From Sedimenticola hydrogenitrophicus (GTDB lineage: Bacteria > Pseudomonadota > Gammaproteobacteria > Chromatiales > Chromatiaceae), in the NCBI RefSeq assembly GCF_029017505.1, contig NZ_JAQGEI010000024.1, positions 1 through 64,000 on the forward strand: a stretch of DNA of 64,000 nucleotides, read 5' to 3'. Under the pieces are notes generated by a model. It saw only the letters and a list, made by a program, of their open reading frames with translations, had not been told where the DNA came from and ran no database searches. Within the stretch, counting starts at the first letter, position 1; each line of letters opens with the position of its first letter. A program made the translations under genes and the position numbers. This document shows positions 54,567-63,426 of the stretch, piece after piece.

Positions 54567-56018
54567 TTACGGCTCCACCGCCTCGAACAGCGAGGGTATC
54601 AGGAACGGATCATCGAAATGGCGCCGGCCGATGAAGGCGATGGCATGGCGGCCGACCTGGCGCATGCCCCCGGGCGAGCGTATGCCCATGGGCCAGAGGA
54701 TGAACCGTTCCGGCCGTTCGCTGCCCGCCACCAGGCCGTAGTCGGCGAACAGGCTGCGATGGCCGCTCTCCGCCGGCAGGGAGCGCAGCCGGTCATAGGG
54801 CTGTTGTGCCATGCCCAGGGCGTTCGGCCCGCCCTCCAGATGGTAGAGCCGTTCGATATAGTGGGTGACCGGGGCGATGCGCAGCACCAGGGGGCCGGGG
54901 GGTGCCTTCTGAGGCATCAGCGCCGGTTCGGTGTAGGCTCGCCGCTCGTCGCGTGGTTGCAGATGTTCGGTCGGAAAGGCCATGTAGTAGCAGCCGCAGT
55001 GATGGATGCTGTCATACAGCAAGGGTGTGCCGTCCGGCCCCAGGGTGACGCGCCAGTGCAGGCCGTCGAAGCGCCCGCCATAGATGTCGCGACTCGGGCG
55101 CGACGGGAACCAGACCAGGTAGTTGAGTTGCGGCAGTATCCGGCCCTGGAAACGGGTGTAGCTGATCAGCCGGTATTCACTGGCGCGGCGGGTATCCACC
55201 GTGGCCTCATCACCCCATTCCAGGGTGCCGATGTGGTCGGCATTGCTGGCCACATCGACCTCCCACACCGGGGCGTGGCGGGCGAACAGGCGCCGTGCCG
55301 TCGCCTCGCTCAATTGGGGGATCCCCAGGGCGTCATGGTCCCACTCCGGTGTCGCGCCGGTGATGCTTTCGGGCCGGCGCGTCGACCAGCGTGTCAGCCT
55401 GCCGGTCACCGCCAGCCGGTCCAGCGGCAGGGCGAAACGTGCCGCGGTGTCGTCGTGCCAGTCGGCGATACGCAGCGACACAATCGGGGCGGTGACAGGA
55501 TACAGGCCGAACACCCGCCAGCTCATCACATAGTCGTCCGCCACCGCGCTGGCGGTGCGCAGCCGGCGCAGCGATTCCGGGTCCGTCAGCAGTGCCTGGC
55601 GCAGCTGTTCCCGGCAGCGGTCCAGCCGGGGCAGCTGTGACTGGGCTTCCCGGCGGAGGGCGGGATCGGGCAGGTTGTTGATCTCCAGGCGGCGGGCGAC
55701 GCCATCCAGTGCCGCCAGGTGATAGGTCCAGCGCTCCAGTGGATCGCTGCCCGTGACCTCGTTACGGAAGGAGGCCAGGAAGCGGTCGCTGCGCAGGTAG
55801 GGAAAGCCGGGAACCCGGCTGACCCCCTGGTCGCGCCGGTCGGCCCGGTCGATCAACTGGTCGTTATCCACAAACAGCTGCAGACAGCCGGGAGGGGTGG
55901 CGCCGGCCGCATCGCCGGCCGGCGGTGCTGTGGCACAGCCCGTCAGTAGTGCAAGCAGCAGCAGGCTTAGGGCTCGCGCGGCGAAGCGGGCATGCGATGA
56001 CCCGGAATAGAGGTGCAT
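54567..56018 (-). CDS. lipoprotein of unknown function
   Basis: 483 residues. Signal peptide with lipobox LLTGC at about residues 24-28, then a large soluble domain without recognised family. Notable stretches: HHCGCYYMAFPTEHLQP and RLYHLEGGPNALG. Likely anchored in the outer membrane. Ends directly against the protease gene on the other strand. Confidence 0.75.
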   Translation of the reverse strand: MHLYSGSSHARFAARALSLLLLALLTGCATAPPAGDAAGATPPGCLQLFVDNDQLIDRADRRDQGVSRVPGFPYLRSDRFLASFRNEVTGSDPLERWTYHLAALDGVARRLEINNLPDPALRREAQSQLPRLDRCREQLRQALLTDPESLRRLRTASAVADDYVMSWRVFGLYPVTAPIVSLRIADWHDDTAARFALPLDRLAVTGRLTRWSTRRPESITGATPEWDHDALGIPQLSEATARRLFARHAPVWEVDVASNADHIGTLEWGDEATVDTRRASEYRLISYTRFQGRILPQLNYLVWFPSRPSRDIYGGRFDGLHWRVTLGPDGTPLLYDSIHHCGCYYMAFPTEHLQPRDERRAYTEPALMPQKAPPGPLVLRIAPVTHYIERLYHLEGGPNALGMAQQPYDRLRSLPAESGHRSLFADYGLVAGSERPERFILWPMGIRSPGGMRQVGRHAIAFIGRRHFDDPFLIPSLFEAVEP

Positions 56019-56106
56019 GGGCCCTCCTCAAGAGATTCAGCGTTGCGGAGGCGTAAAAACCGTTACCCTCAACGGGAAGTGTAGCCCCGTTGCGGTGAGA
56101 AACCCT

Positions 56107-56277
56107 GCGTCGGGTTATAAACAGGATAGCCTGTTGGGGTTCGCTCCACTCACCCCAACCTACGCGCTGCGTCGGGTTATAAACAGGATAGCCCGTAGGT
56201 TGGGGTGAGGAACGAACCCCAACATCATGGCGCCTATGCGTGAACCCCCGTTGGGGTTCGCAGGCTCACCCCAACTA
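56107..56277. repeat. TAGGTTGGGG repeats with 25-bp direct repeat
   Basis: GCGTCGGGTTATAAACAGGA occurs at 56107 and again at 56169 (62 bp apart). Each copy leads into an arm of the TAGGTTGGGGTGAG palindrome. Fills most of 56019-56317. Confidence 0.75.
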
Positions 56278-56317
56278 CGGTCTCCGTGGCCCTTGAATCT
56301 GACGAGTCTCTGCCGAC

Positions 56318-56872
56318 ATGAAACGACTATTTCTGGCACTGGATATCCCGGACGCGATCAAGGAGGCCTTACTTGCCTTCCAGCCGAAGCCGGGCGTTGG
56401 CCTGCGTCCGCTGAGCAGGGAGGGACTGCACCTGACCCTGTGCTTTATCGGGGCGGTGGATATCGAACGGGTGCATCAGGCCGTCCGCAGTGTTCAGGCG
56501 CGGGAATTTTCACTTCAGATCAAGGGGCTGGGACGGCTCCATCCCGCCAGGGGAGGGGTGCTCTGGGCGGGCGTGGAGCCCAGCGAAGAACTGACGCGAT
56601 TGCAGAAGCGATTGTCCACGGCGTTGCAGCAGGCGGGTTTTCAGACGGAGGTCAGGGAGTTCCGTCCCCATATCACCCTGGCGCGCTGCAAGCCGGGCGT
56701 GTCCAAGGGCAAGATCGAACGCTTCCTGGCGCAGGGCGAGCGGCTGGAGCTGGGGCCCATCCGGGTACGGGAGTTTGGGCTTTTCTCCAGCGATACCCGA
56801 CCGGAAGGGGCGGTGTATCGGCTGGAGCGCAGCTACCCGCTGCGCGACAGCGATGAAAGCGAGCCCGCCTGA
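56318..56872 (+). CDS. thpR: ThpR, RNA 2',3'-cyclic phosphodiesterase
   Basis: 184 residues of the 2H phosphoesterase family with both HxTx motifs, HLTLCFIG (about 43-50) and HITLARCK (about 122-129). Hydrolyses 2',3'-cyclic phosphate ends of RNA (LigT family). Stand-alone gene behind a palindromic repeat. Confidence 0.93.
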   Translation: MKRLFLALDIPDAIKEALLAFQPKPGVGLRPLSREGLHLTLCFIGAVDIERVHQAVRSVQAREFSLQIKGLGRLHPARGGVLWAGVEPSEELTRLQKRLSTALQQAGFQTEVREFRPHITLARCKPGVSKGKIERFLAQGERLELGPIRVREFGLFSSDTRPEGAVYRLERSYPLRDSDESEPA

Positions 56873-56925
56873 TCTCCGAAGCGGTCCACTTCCACCCGTC
56901 CGGATCGGGCGGTGGGTGACGACAG

Positions 56926-57612
56926 CTATTTGAGATTGGCGATGTAGGTTGCGACCGCCCTCATCTGCGGTTCGCTCAGGCGAATGGCGACCGCCGTCAT
57001 CCAGGGGTTGCTGCGCCGACCGGTACGGTCACGGAACTCCGTGAGCATCTTCATGACATAGTCGATGCGCTGACCTGCGAGTCGGGCATAGCCCTTCTCG
57101 CCATGTCCGTCTGTACCATGGCATTCGCTGCAGATGGCAGTGAATAGTTGCTCCCCCTCGGACAGCAGTGCGGGATCACCGCCACCGGACGCCTTGGGCT
57201 CCAGGTTTGAGTAGTAGAGGGCGACCTTGATCTTGTCCTCATCGCTGAAACTCTTGGCCAGCCCGCTCATCAGGTAGTCGTAACGGCGCCCATCGCCGAA
57301 GCGCTGAAACTGATCCACGATATACACCGGGTTCTGACCGGCCAGGTTCGGCACCAGCTCCTTCACCGCGGCACCGTCCTTGCCGTGGCAGGTGCGGCAG
57401 AGCACGGTCCTGTTGCGCCCCTCTTCAATCGTCCGCGCCAGTTGCTTCGGGTCGCTCTTCAGCGCCTCGATGCGTGGCTTCAACTCCTGGATGATCTTCT
57501 CCTGGGTGGCGATATCCAGTTCGGCGGGTTGGGCATAAGCCAGGGTGAAGGTACCGATCAGCAAAATGGTAAAGGCACCGCCCAGTGCCAACATCGACAT
57601 GTTCTTTATCAT
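56926..57612 (-). CDS. dihaem cytochrome c (cytochrome c4-like)
   Basis: 228 residues: signal peptide (about 1-27), a helical part, then two c-type haem sites, CRTCH (about 72-76) and CSECH (about 161-165), with distal methionines likely in the LMSGLAK and NPWMTAV segments. A periplasmic electron carrier resembling cytochrome c4 or c-553 pairs. No partner oxidase nearby. Confidence 0.9.
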   Translation of the reverse strand: MIKNMSMLALGGAFTILLIGTFTLAYAQPAELDIATQEKIIQELKPRIEALKSDPKQLARTIEEGRNRTVLCRTCHGKDGAAVKELVPNLAGQNPVYIVDQFQRFGDGRRYDYLMSGLAKSFSDEDKIKVALYYSNLEPKASGGGDPALLSEGEQLFTAICSECHGTDGHGEKGYARLAGQRIDYVMKMLTEFRDRTGRRSNPWMTAVAIRLSEPQMRAVATYIANLK

Positions 57613-57768
57613 TATTTGTCAGTCTATTCAGGTAAGTATGTTAGTAGGACTCCCGTTTGTATGGTACCACAGGAGTGTGATAGGGGGCAGATGGGTGTTG
57701 CAACATTCAAGCCGACACCAGAGTGCGGCGATCAGCGACCTCCGGGCCATGACGCCTTGCGCGAGCCC

Positions 57769-59475
57769 CTAGAATACCGGGGTCTCCCGGTAGGTACCCC
57801 AGACGGTTTTCAGGGTCTCGACGATATCGCCCATGGTCGCCCCCGCCCGGACCAGCTCGATCGTCATCGGCAGGATATTGACCGAGGGATCCTTGGCCGT
57901 TTCCACCAGCTGTGCCAGCAATCGGTCGACCATTGCCTGGTCACGTTGCGCGCGTACCCGGCGGGTGCGTGCAATCTGCCGGTCGGCGGTGCTCTGATCG
58001 TAGGGGTGGGTGTGGATATGTGCATCGGGCGTGTCATCGACAAAGCGGTTTATGCCGATCACCGGTTTCTCTCCCGACTGCTTGCGCAGGGCGGTTTCAT
58101 AGGCGAAGTCGGCGATCTGGCGCTGGAACCACCCCTCCTGGATGAGCTGCAGGGTGCCGCCGCGCTCCTCGACTTCGGCGAGGATCTCGAATATCCCTCT
58201 TTCGTAGTCGTTGGTCAGTGTCTCCAGGTAGTAGCTGCCGCCCAGCGGGTCGATGACCTGGGTGACGTTGGACTCCTCGGCGATCACCTGCTGGGTGCGC
58301 AGTGCCAGGCGCATCGCCTCCTCGGTCGGTATGGCGAAGGCCTCGTCATAACCGTTGGTGTGCAGCGACTGGCAGCCGCCCAGCACGGCCGCCAATGCCT
58401 GCAGCGAGGTGCGCACGACATTGACCATGTATTGCGGCTTGGTCAGCGAGGCGGCCGCCGTCTGGCAGTGGAAACGCAGGCGCATGGACTCCGGCTTTTG
58501 CGCGCCGAAGCGCTCCTTCATGATCCTGGCATAGCAGCGCCGGAGCGCGCGGAACTTGGCGATCTCCTCGAAGAAATCGACCTGGCAGACGAAGAAGAAC
58601 GCCAGTCGCGGGGCGAACTCGTCGATCTCCAGGCCGGTCTCCAGCACCTCCTCGACATAGACGATGAGATTGGCCAGGGTGAAGGCCGCCTCCTGCAGCG
58701 GCGAGGCGCCGGCCTCGGAGATGTGGTAGCCGGAGATGTTGATCGGGTTATAACGCGCCAGATGCCTGGCGCAGTAGGTGATGCAGTCGCGCACGATGCG
58801 CACCGAGGGCGCGATCGGGAAGATGTACTCCTTCTGCGCCATGTACTCCTTGAGGATATCGGCCTGCACGGTGCCGGACAGCTTGTTGAGGTCATAACCG
58901 CGCTCTTCGGCCAGCACGATATACATGGCCAGCAGGATCCAGGCCGTGGGATTGATGGTCATGGAGACCGAGATGTGTTCAAGATCGATACCGTCAAACA
59001 GCGCCTCCATGTCGGCGAGGGTGTCGATCGCCACGCCTTCGCGGCCCACCTCGCCCTCACTCATCGGGTGGTCGCTGTCATAGCCCATCAGGGTCGGCAT
59101 ATCGAAATCGGTGGAGATGCCGGTCTGCCCCTGTGCGATCAGGTATTTGAAGCGCCGGTTGGTATCCTCGCCGGTACCGAATCCGGCGATCTGGCGCATG
59201 GTCCAGGGCCGCGAGCGGTACATGGTCGGGTAGGGGCCGCGGGTGAACGGGTAGCGGCCCGGCAGCCCGATCGCCTCGACCTGCGTACCGGCCAGATCGG
59301 CGGCGGTGTAGACGCGTTTGACCGGAAAATCGCCCAGGGTGAAAAACCGCTCTTTTCGCTCGGGCCGGCGCGCCATGAAACGGCTGACCTCGTCGGCCTC
59401 CCACTGCTCCACCTCGCGGCGGATCTGCTCGGCGGCCTGAGCGGAGATGTTCGGAGTGCGCTGACGCTCATTCAT
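57769..59475 (-). CDS. hcmA: 2-hydroxyisobutyryl-CoA mutase large subunit (methylmalonyl-CoA mutase family)
   Basis: 568 residues from ATG 59475; the longer frame lies inside the upstream gene. TIM-barrel part of a B12-dependent acyl-CoA mutase without its own cobalamin domain. Ile96 ([10 protein letters not shown]) and Asp123 (GISTDFDMP) have the spacing and context of Ile90/Asp117 of HcmA, where methylmalonyl-CoA mutase has Tyr and Ala. The ending [10 protein letters not shown] also matches HcmA as I recall it. Expected reaction: 2-hydroxyisobutyryl-CoA to (S)-3-hydroxybutyryl-CoA. Encoded last in an operon with the B12 subunit, ligase and chaperone; overlaps the MeaB-like gene by 8 bp. Confidence 0.85.
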   Translation of the reverse strand: MNERQRTPNISAQAAEQIRREVEQWEADEVSRFMARRPERKERFFTLGDFPVKRVYTAADLAGTQVEAIGLPGRYPFTRGPYPTMYRSRPWTMRQIAGFGTGEDTNRRFKYLIAQGQTGISTDFDMPTLMGYDSDHPMSEGEVGREGVAIDTLADMEALFDGIDLEHISVSMTINPTAWILLAMYIVLAEERGYDLNKLSGTVQADILKEYMAQKEYIFPIAPSVRIVRDCITYCARHLARYNPINISGYHISEAGASPLQEAAFTLANLIVYVEEVLETGLEIDEFAPRLAFFFVCQVDFFEEIAKFRALRRCYARIMKERFGAQKPESMRLRFHCQTAAASLTKPQYMVNVVRTSLQALAAVLGGCQSLHTNGYDEAFAIPTEEAMRLALRTQQVIAEESNVTQVIDPLGGSYYLETLTNDYERGIFEILAEVEERGGTLQLIQEGWFQRQIADFAYETALRKQSGEKPVIGINRFVDDTPDAHIHTHPYDQSTADRQIARTRRVRAQRDQAMVDRLLAQLVETAKDPSVNILPMTIELVRAGATMGDIVETLKTVWGTYRETPVF

Positions 59476-60445
59476 GTTTGGATTCCCACGCAAGGAGGTT
59501 GGCGACGAGTTCCCGTGCCAGTGTGTAAGGGCCCGCATCGCGATCGGCGAGCCGGCGTGCAAGCGGTGGGGCACCCTCGGCCGCCACCGCCGCGAAGCGT
59601 TCGGCCAGCAGGTTTTCAGCGGTTTTTCGCAGCCGGAAATCGGCGATCGCCAGGCGTCGCGTCTGGCCTGCCGCACTCCGGAAGGCCACGGCGCGATGCC
59701 GTGTGATGGCCGTGACCAGTGCGTCGATCCCCTCGCCGGAATAGGCGCTGACGCCGATGACCGGGACTTGCCAGTCGGTGGAGGCGGCCGCGGCGTGGCC
59801 CAGCATCAGCATCTGCTTGAGATCCATCAGGGTGCGGTTGGCATCGCTCCGGTCGCATTTCGAGACGACGTGGATATCGGCGATCTCCAGCGTGCCGGCC
59901 TTGATCGCCTGGATCCCGTCCCCCAGTCCCGGAGCCGACACCACGATAGTGGTATGCGAGGCGCGGGCGATCTCCACCTCGTCCTGACCGACCCCGACGG
60001 TTTCGATGATGATCGCATCGAAGCCCGCCAGATCGAGAATATCCACCGCCTCGAGGGTGGCGCGTGCCATGCCCCCCAGCGCGCCACGGGTGGCCATGGA
60101 GCGGATGAAGATGCCGGGGTCGGCGGCGAGTTCGCTCATGCGGATACGGTCGCCCAGGATCGATCCGCCCGAATAGGGGCTCGACGGGTCGATGGCGACA
60201 ATCCCCACCTTGTCGCCGACCTGGCGCAGGCGCAGGGCAAGCCCGGCCACCAGCGTCGACTTGCCGCTGCCCGCCACCCCGGTAATGCCGATGACATGCG
60301 CCGCGCCGGTGCGCCGGTAGATGGCGGCGAGGGTGGTGCGCACCTCGGGCACGCCCGCCTCGGCGCGGGAGATCAGTCGCCCGACGGCCTGCAATTCTCC
60401 CCTGGCGGCACGCTCCGCCAGGATGTCCGAGGGGATGTAGCTCAT
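59468..60445 (-). CDS. MeaB/ArgK-like GTPase chaperone of the mutase
   Basis: 325 residues. G-protein with Walker A GVAGSGKST (about 56-64), AIDPSSPYSGGSILGDRIRM, ETVGVGQDEVEIA and a SKCDRSD-type base-recognition motif. It protects and reloads the cobalamin mutase; in hcm loci it is called MeaH. Its start overlaps the ligase stop by 4 bp and its end overlaps hcmA, so it is made with both. Confidence 0.92.
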   Translation of the reverse strand: MSYIPSDILAERAARGELQAVGRLISRAEAGVPEVRTTLAAIYRRTGAAHVIGITGVAGSGKSTLVAGLALRLRQVGDKVGIVAIDPSSPYSGGSILGDRIRMSELAADPGIFIRSMATRGALGGMARATLEAVDILDLAGFDAIIIETVGVGQDEVEIARASHTTIVVSAPGLGDGIQAIKAGTLEIADIHVVSKCDRSDANRTLMDLKQMLMLGHAAAASTDWQVPVIGVSAYSGEGIDALVTAITRHRAVAFRSAAGQTRRLAIADFRLRKTAENLLAERFAAVAAEGAPPLARRLADRDAGPYTLARELVANLLAWESKHE

Positions 60446-61884
60446 GGGGCGCGTCCCGTCCCGGCCTGGGTCCGCACCTCGTGGAACATGGCGCGGTCGT
60501 CGATCACCCGACGGGCCTTGAAATCGGTGCGTGGCAGCGAGCCCTGCGGCATCACCTCGGAGAGGGTACGCAGCCCCAGGAGTTTCCGCACCCGCCGTGC
60601 CACGTCCTGGCGGAATGCCTCGGCCCCGGCGGGATCGGCGGCGATGTCGCCGGCGTATTCGACCTGCAGCAACAGCTCGTCCATGGTGGCATCGCGGGTG
60701 ATGATGATGCGATGCTCGCCGCCGTAACCCGGCGTCTCATTGAGCGCCGCATCGATCTCGCTCGGATAGACGTTTTCACCGCGGATCGTGAACATGTCGT
60801 CGATGCGGCCGAAAATGCCGTTCGGCAGATGCGGGTAGGTGCGGCCACAGGGGGTCTCCCCATCGACCCACTGCGTCAGGTCACCCGACAGCAGGCGGAT
60901 CATGGGTTGCGAGGTGCGTTCGAGGTGGGTATAGACCGGGGTGCCGCGCTGGCCATAGGGGACCCGGGTCAGGGATTTCGGGTCGCAGACCTCGGTATAG
61001 ACCACATCCTGCCAGCAGAGCATCCCCGCTGTTTCCGCCGACCCGGCGACATTCATCCAGGGCGTCATCTCCGCCATCGATCCGGAATCGAACACCCTGG
61101 CGCCATACAGTGCTTCGAGCCGCTGGCGCACGCTGGGGATGGAGGCCCCGGGCTCGCCGGAGAAGATCATGTAGCGCAGACCGAAGTCGCGCGGGTCCAG
61201 TCCCTCGTCGCTGGCCGTCTGCGCCAGATGCAAGGCATAGGTGGGCGTGCCGTAAAAACCGGTCGGCTTCAGCGCATCGAGCCATTGCGCGCAACGGGCG
61301 GTCATGCCAGCCGCCCCGGCTCCGAACGGAAACGCCTTCGCGCCCAGCCGCTCGGCGCCCGCCAGGGCACCCCAACTACCCATGTAGAGGCTGAAGATCG
61401 CGGCGATGCAGAGCGTATCGCCCGGGCGCACCCCCATCGCCCACATGACCCGTGCATGGGCATTGGCGATCGCCTGCCAGTCGGCGCGGCCGATGGCGAA
61501 CGCGGTGGGGCGCCCGGTGGTGCCGCTGGTGCCGTGGATATGGAATATTTCGGCGTCGGGGATGCAGAGGTAATCGCCGAAGGGCGGGTGGGCGGCCTGC
61601 GATTCCCGCAGGTCCTGCTTGGTGACCACCGGGACCCGGGTTTCGAAATCCTCCAGGCTGCGCAGATGGTCGGGGTGAAACCCGGCCTCGTCCCACAGGC
61701 GGCGGTAGAAGGGCGCGTGCTCCCAGGCGTAGCGGCACACCTGTTGCAGCCGCCCGAGGATCGCCGCCTCGCGTTCGGCGGCGGGCATCGTTTCGCGCCG
61801 GGGGAACCAGTAGCGGCTGTTCTCCGGGGGGAGATAGGAGGCATCGTAGGCGGGCGGGAAAGACCAGGATTCCATGGCGGCCAC
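60442..61884 (-). CDS. AMP-forming acyl-CoA ligase (2-hydroxyisobutyrate-CoA ligase-like)
   Basis: 480 residues of the phenylacetate-CoA ligase branch. ATP site HGTSGTTGRPTAFA (about 114-127), FSGEPGASI, DSGSMAEMTPW, and the C-terminal hinge FGRIDDMFTIRGENVYPSEI. In hcm operons a ligase of this type and size activates 2-hydroxyisobutyrate. Substrate here is inferred from the mutase signature. Two bases separate it from the B12 subunit gene. Confidence 0.85.
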   Translation of the reverse strand: MAAMESWSFPPAYDASYLPPENSRYWFPRRETMPAAEREAAILGRLQQVCRYAWEHAPFYRRLWDEAGFHPDHLRSLEDFETRVPVVTKQDLRESQAAHPPFGDYLCIPDAEIFHIHGTSGTTGRPTAFAIGRADWQAIANAHARVMWAMGVRPGDTLCIAAIFSLYMGSWGALAGAERLGAKAFPFGAGAAGMTARCAQWLDALKPTGFYGTPTYALHLAQTASDEGLDPRDFGLRYMIFSGEPGASIPSVRQRLEALYGARVFDSGSMAEMTPWMNVAGSAETAGMLCWQDVVYTEVCDPKSLTRVPYGQRGTPVYTHLERTSQPMIRLLSGDLTQWVDGETPCGRTYPHLPNGIFGRIDDMFTIRGENVYPSEIDAALNETPGYGGEHRIIITRDATMDELLLQVEYAGDIAADPAGAEAFRQDVARRVRKLLGLRTLSEVMPQGSLPRTDFKARRVIDDRAMFHEVRTQAGTGRAP

Positions 61885-61886
61885 CC

Positions 61887-62300
61887 TCAGCGTGCGCCGC
61901 GCTCGGCCACCAGCCGGCGCAACGTGGTGACAATGGTTTCCGGCGGGGTGTCCTGCAGCAGCACGGCGCGCACCCCCATCGCCTTGATGGCGGCCACGTC
62001 CTCGTCGGGCATCACGCCGCCGGCCACGACGATCATATCCCCAGCCCCGTACTGGCCGAGCAGGGCAAAGATCCTGGGAAACACCGTCAGCTGCGTGCCC
62101 GAGAGCAAGCTGACGCCCAACACGTCCACATCCTCCTGCACCGCGGCGGTGACCACCTCCTCGGGGGTGCGGTGCAGGCCCGAATAGATCACGTCCATCC
62201 CGGCATCCCGGAGTGTCCGGGCGACCACTTTCACGCCCCGGTCATGTCCGTCCAGCCCCACCTTTGCCAACAGCATCCGGATCGGCCCTGTTTCAGTCAT
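61887..62300 (-). CDS. hcmB: mutase small subunit, cobalamin-binding
   Basis: 137 residues. B12-binding domain with the DxHxxG motif at Asp17-Gly22 (DGHDRG; His19 is the lower cobalt ligand), then SLLSG and VVAGGVMPDED. It supplies the coenzyme B12 to the large subunit encoded three genes on. First gene of the operon; ATG 62300 has GGAGGAGAAGG. Confidence 0.9.
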   Translation of the reverse strand: MTETGPIRMLLAKVGLDGHDRGVKVVARTLRDAGMDVIYSGLHRTPEEVVTAAVQEDVDVLGVSLLSGTQLTVFPRIFALLGQYGAGDMIVVAGGVMPDEDVAAIKAMGVRAVLLQDTPPETIVTTLRRLVAERGAR

Positions 62301-62330
62301 GTCCCTTCTCCTCCATAAGCGAATACAGAG

Positions 62331-62344
62331 TACTGAATTCAGTA
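62331..62344. promoter_or_regulatory. palindromic operator of the hcm-type operon
   Basis: Perfect 14-bp palindrome TACTGAATTCAGTA at the expected transcription start of the operon; probable site for the divergent GntR repressor. Confidence 0.6.
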
Positions 62345-62347
62345 TAC

Positions 62348-62376
62348 AGAATATGAATAAGTTGCTACTCTGTCAA
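62348..62376 (-). promoter_or_regulatory. sigma70 promoter of the hcm-type operon
   Basis: TTGACA (62371-62376), 17-bp spacer, TATTCT (62348-62353) on the minus strand; the operator lies just downstream. Confidence 0.75.
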
Positions 62377-62398
62377 TGTGCCAATAAATATGGGAATG

Positions 62399-62698
62399 GT
62401 AACTACTCACGGGGTATGGATGTAGTGTGGATAAGCCGGTAGGCGCATGCCATCCTCAGGTCCGTAAACGGTACATCCATGTACCACTCCTCGCCAATGC
62501 TCACGGAGGATTGGCCTGCCTTGCCGGCCTCACACGATGGCTTATCTCCTCGAATCCGGCCCCATTTTCAGCGCCTGCCCAAACTCGCTTCGCTCAAACA
62601 AGGGCAGGCTTGAATCTGAAAACGGGGCCGGATTCGAGGCGCCATCAAGATCGGCCAACAAGGCAGGCCAATCACTTACAGACCGGGTGAGTAGTTAC
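62399..62698. mobile_element. MITE copy 3 with a nested repeat (GTAACTACTCAC ends)
   Basis: Same family as 17236 and 21495, flanked by TGGGAATG and TGGAAATG (8-bp duplication with one change). About 93 bp longer than the other two because fragments of two other repeats (GTGTGGATAAGCCGG and ACGGTACATCCATGTACC) are inserted near the left end. Confidence 0.8.
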
Positions 62699-62711
62699 TG
62701 GAAATGTTTGT

Positions 62712-63410
62712 ATGCTGTCTCAATATGGGAGATCGGAATTGGAATCGCTCAAACCCGCCAAGAACCTGGTCGATCAGACCTATGAGGTGATCCTCGACGC
62801 GATTTGCAACGGCAAGTTCAAACCCGGTGAGAGGCTGACCCAGGAAGACATTGCGGCGCGGCTCGATGTGTCGCGGCAACCGGTGACCCACGCGCTGGTG
62901 TTGCTCAAGGCACAGGGTTTTCTGGTGCAGACCGGGAAACGCGGGTTGATGGTCAGCGAGGTCGGCACGTCGTTTTTCCGCGAAATCTACGAGTTCCGCT
63001 CGGCCGTGGAACCGCTCGCGGTGCGCCTGGCCACCCGCAGGCTCACGCCGCAATTGATCGTGCAGGGCCAGTCGCTGGTGGAGCATGGCCGCAACAGGGC
63101 GATGGCGGGCGATGCCGGGGCCTGCCTGCAGGCGGACATGGATTTCCACTCCTTCATCTATGAGCTGTCCGGCAATCAGATCATCAGCGAGACGATGCGC
63201 CTATACTGGCTGCACCTGCGCCGCGCCATGGGCGAGGTCCTGCGCCATCCGGGCATGTCGATCAAGGTCTGGCAGGAGCATGGGCAGATCCTCAACGCCA
63301 TGATTCGCGGCGATGCCGACAGCGCCGCGGAATTGATGTACAGCCATCTGGTGGAGGCCGCCAGGCGGACCGGTATCCTGCCTGCCTCGTCCGAGCCTCG
63401 CGGTCAGTGA
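62712..63410 (+). CDS. GntR-family (FCD) transcriptional regulator
   Basis: 232 residues. Winged-helix domain (about 18-80) with GKFKPGERLTQEDIAARLDV and RQPVTHALVLLKAQGFLV; FCD ligand-binding helices follow, with EIYEFRSAVEPLAVRLA and a metal-binding-type His (DMDFHSFIYELSGN). Divergent from the hcm-type operon, so it probably controls that operon through the palindrome at 62331. A MITE ends 13 bp before its start codon and may have displaced its original promoter. Confidence 0.9.
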   Translation: MLSQYGRSELESLKPAKNLVDQTYEVILDAICNGKFKPGERLTQEDIAARLDVSRQPVTHALVLLKAQGFLVQTGKRGLMVSEVGTSFFREIYEFRSAVEPLAVRLATRRLTPQLIVQGQSLVEHGRNRAMAGDAGACLQADMDFHSFIYELSGNQIISETMRLYWLHLRRAMGEVLRHPGMSIKVWQEHGQILNAMIRGDADSAAELMYSHLVEAARRTGILPASSEPRGQ

Positions 63411-63426
63411 TCCCCCGAAACGGGGG

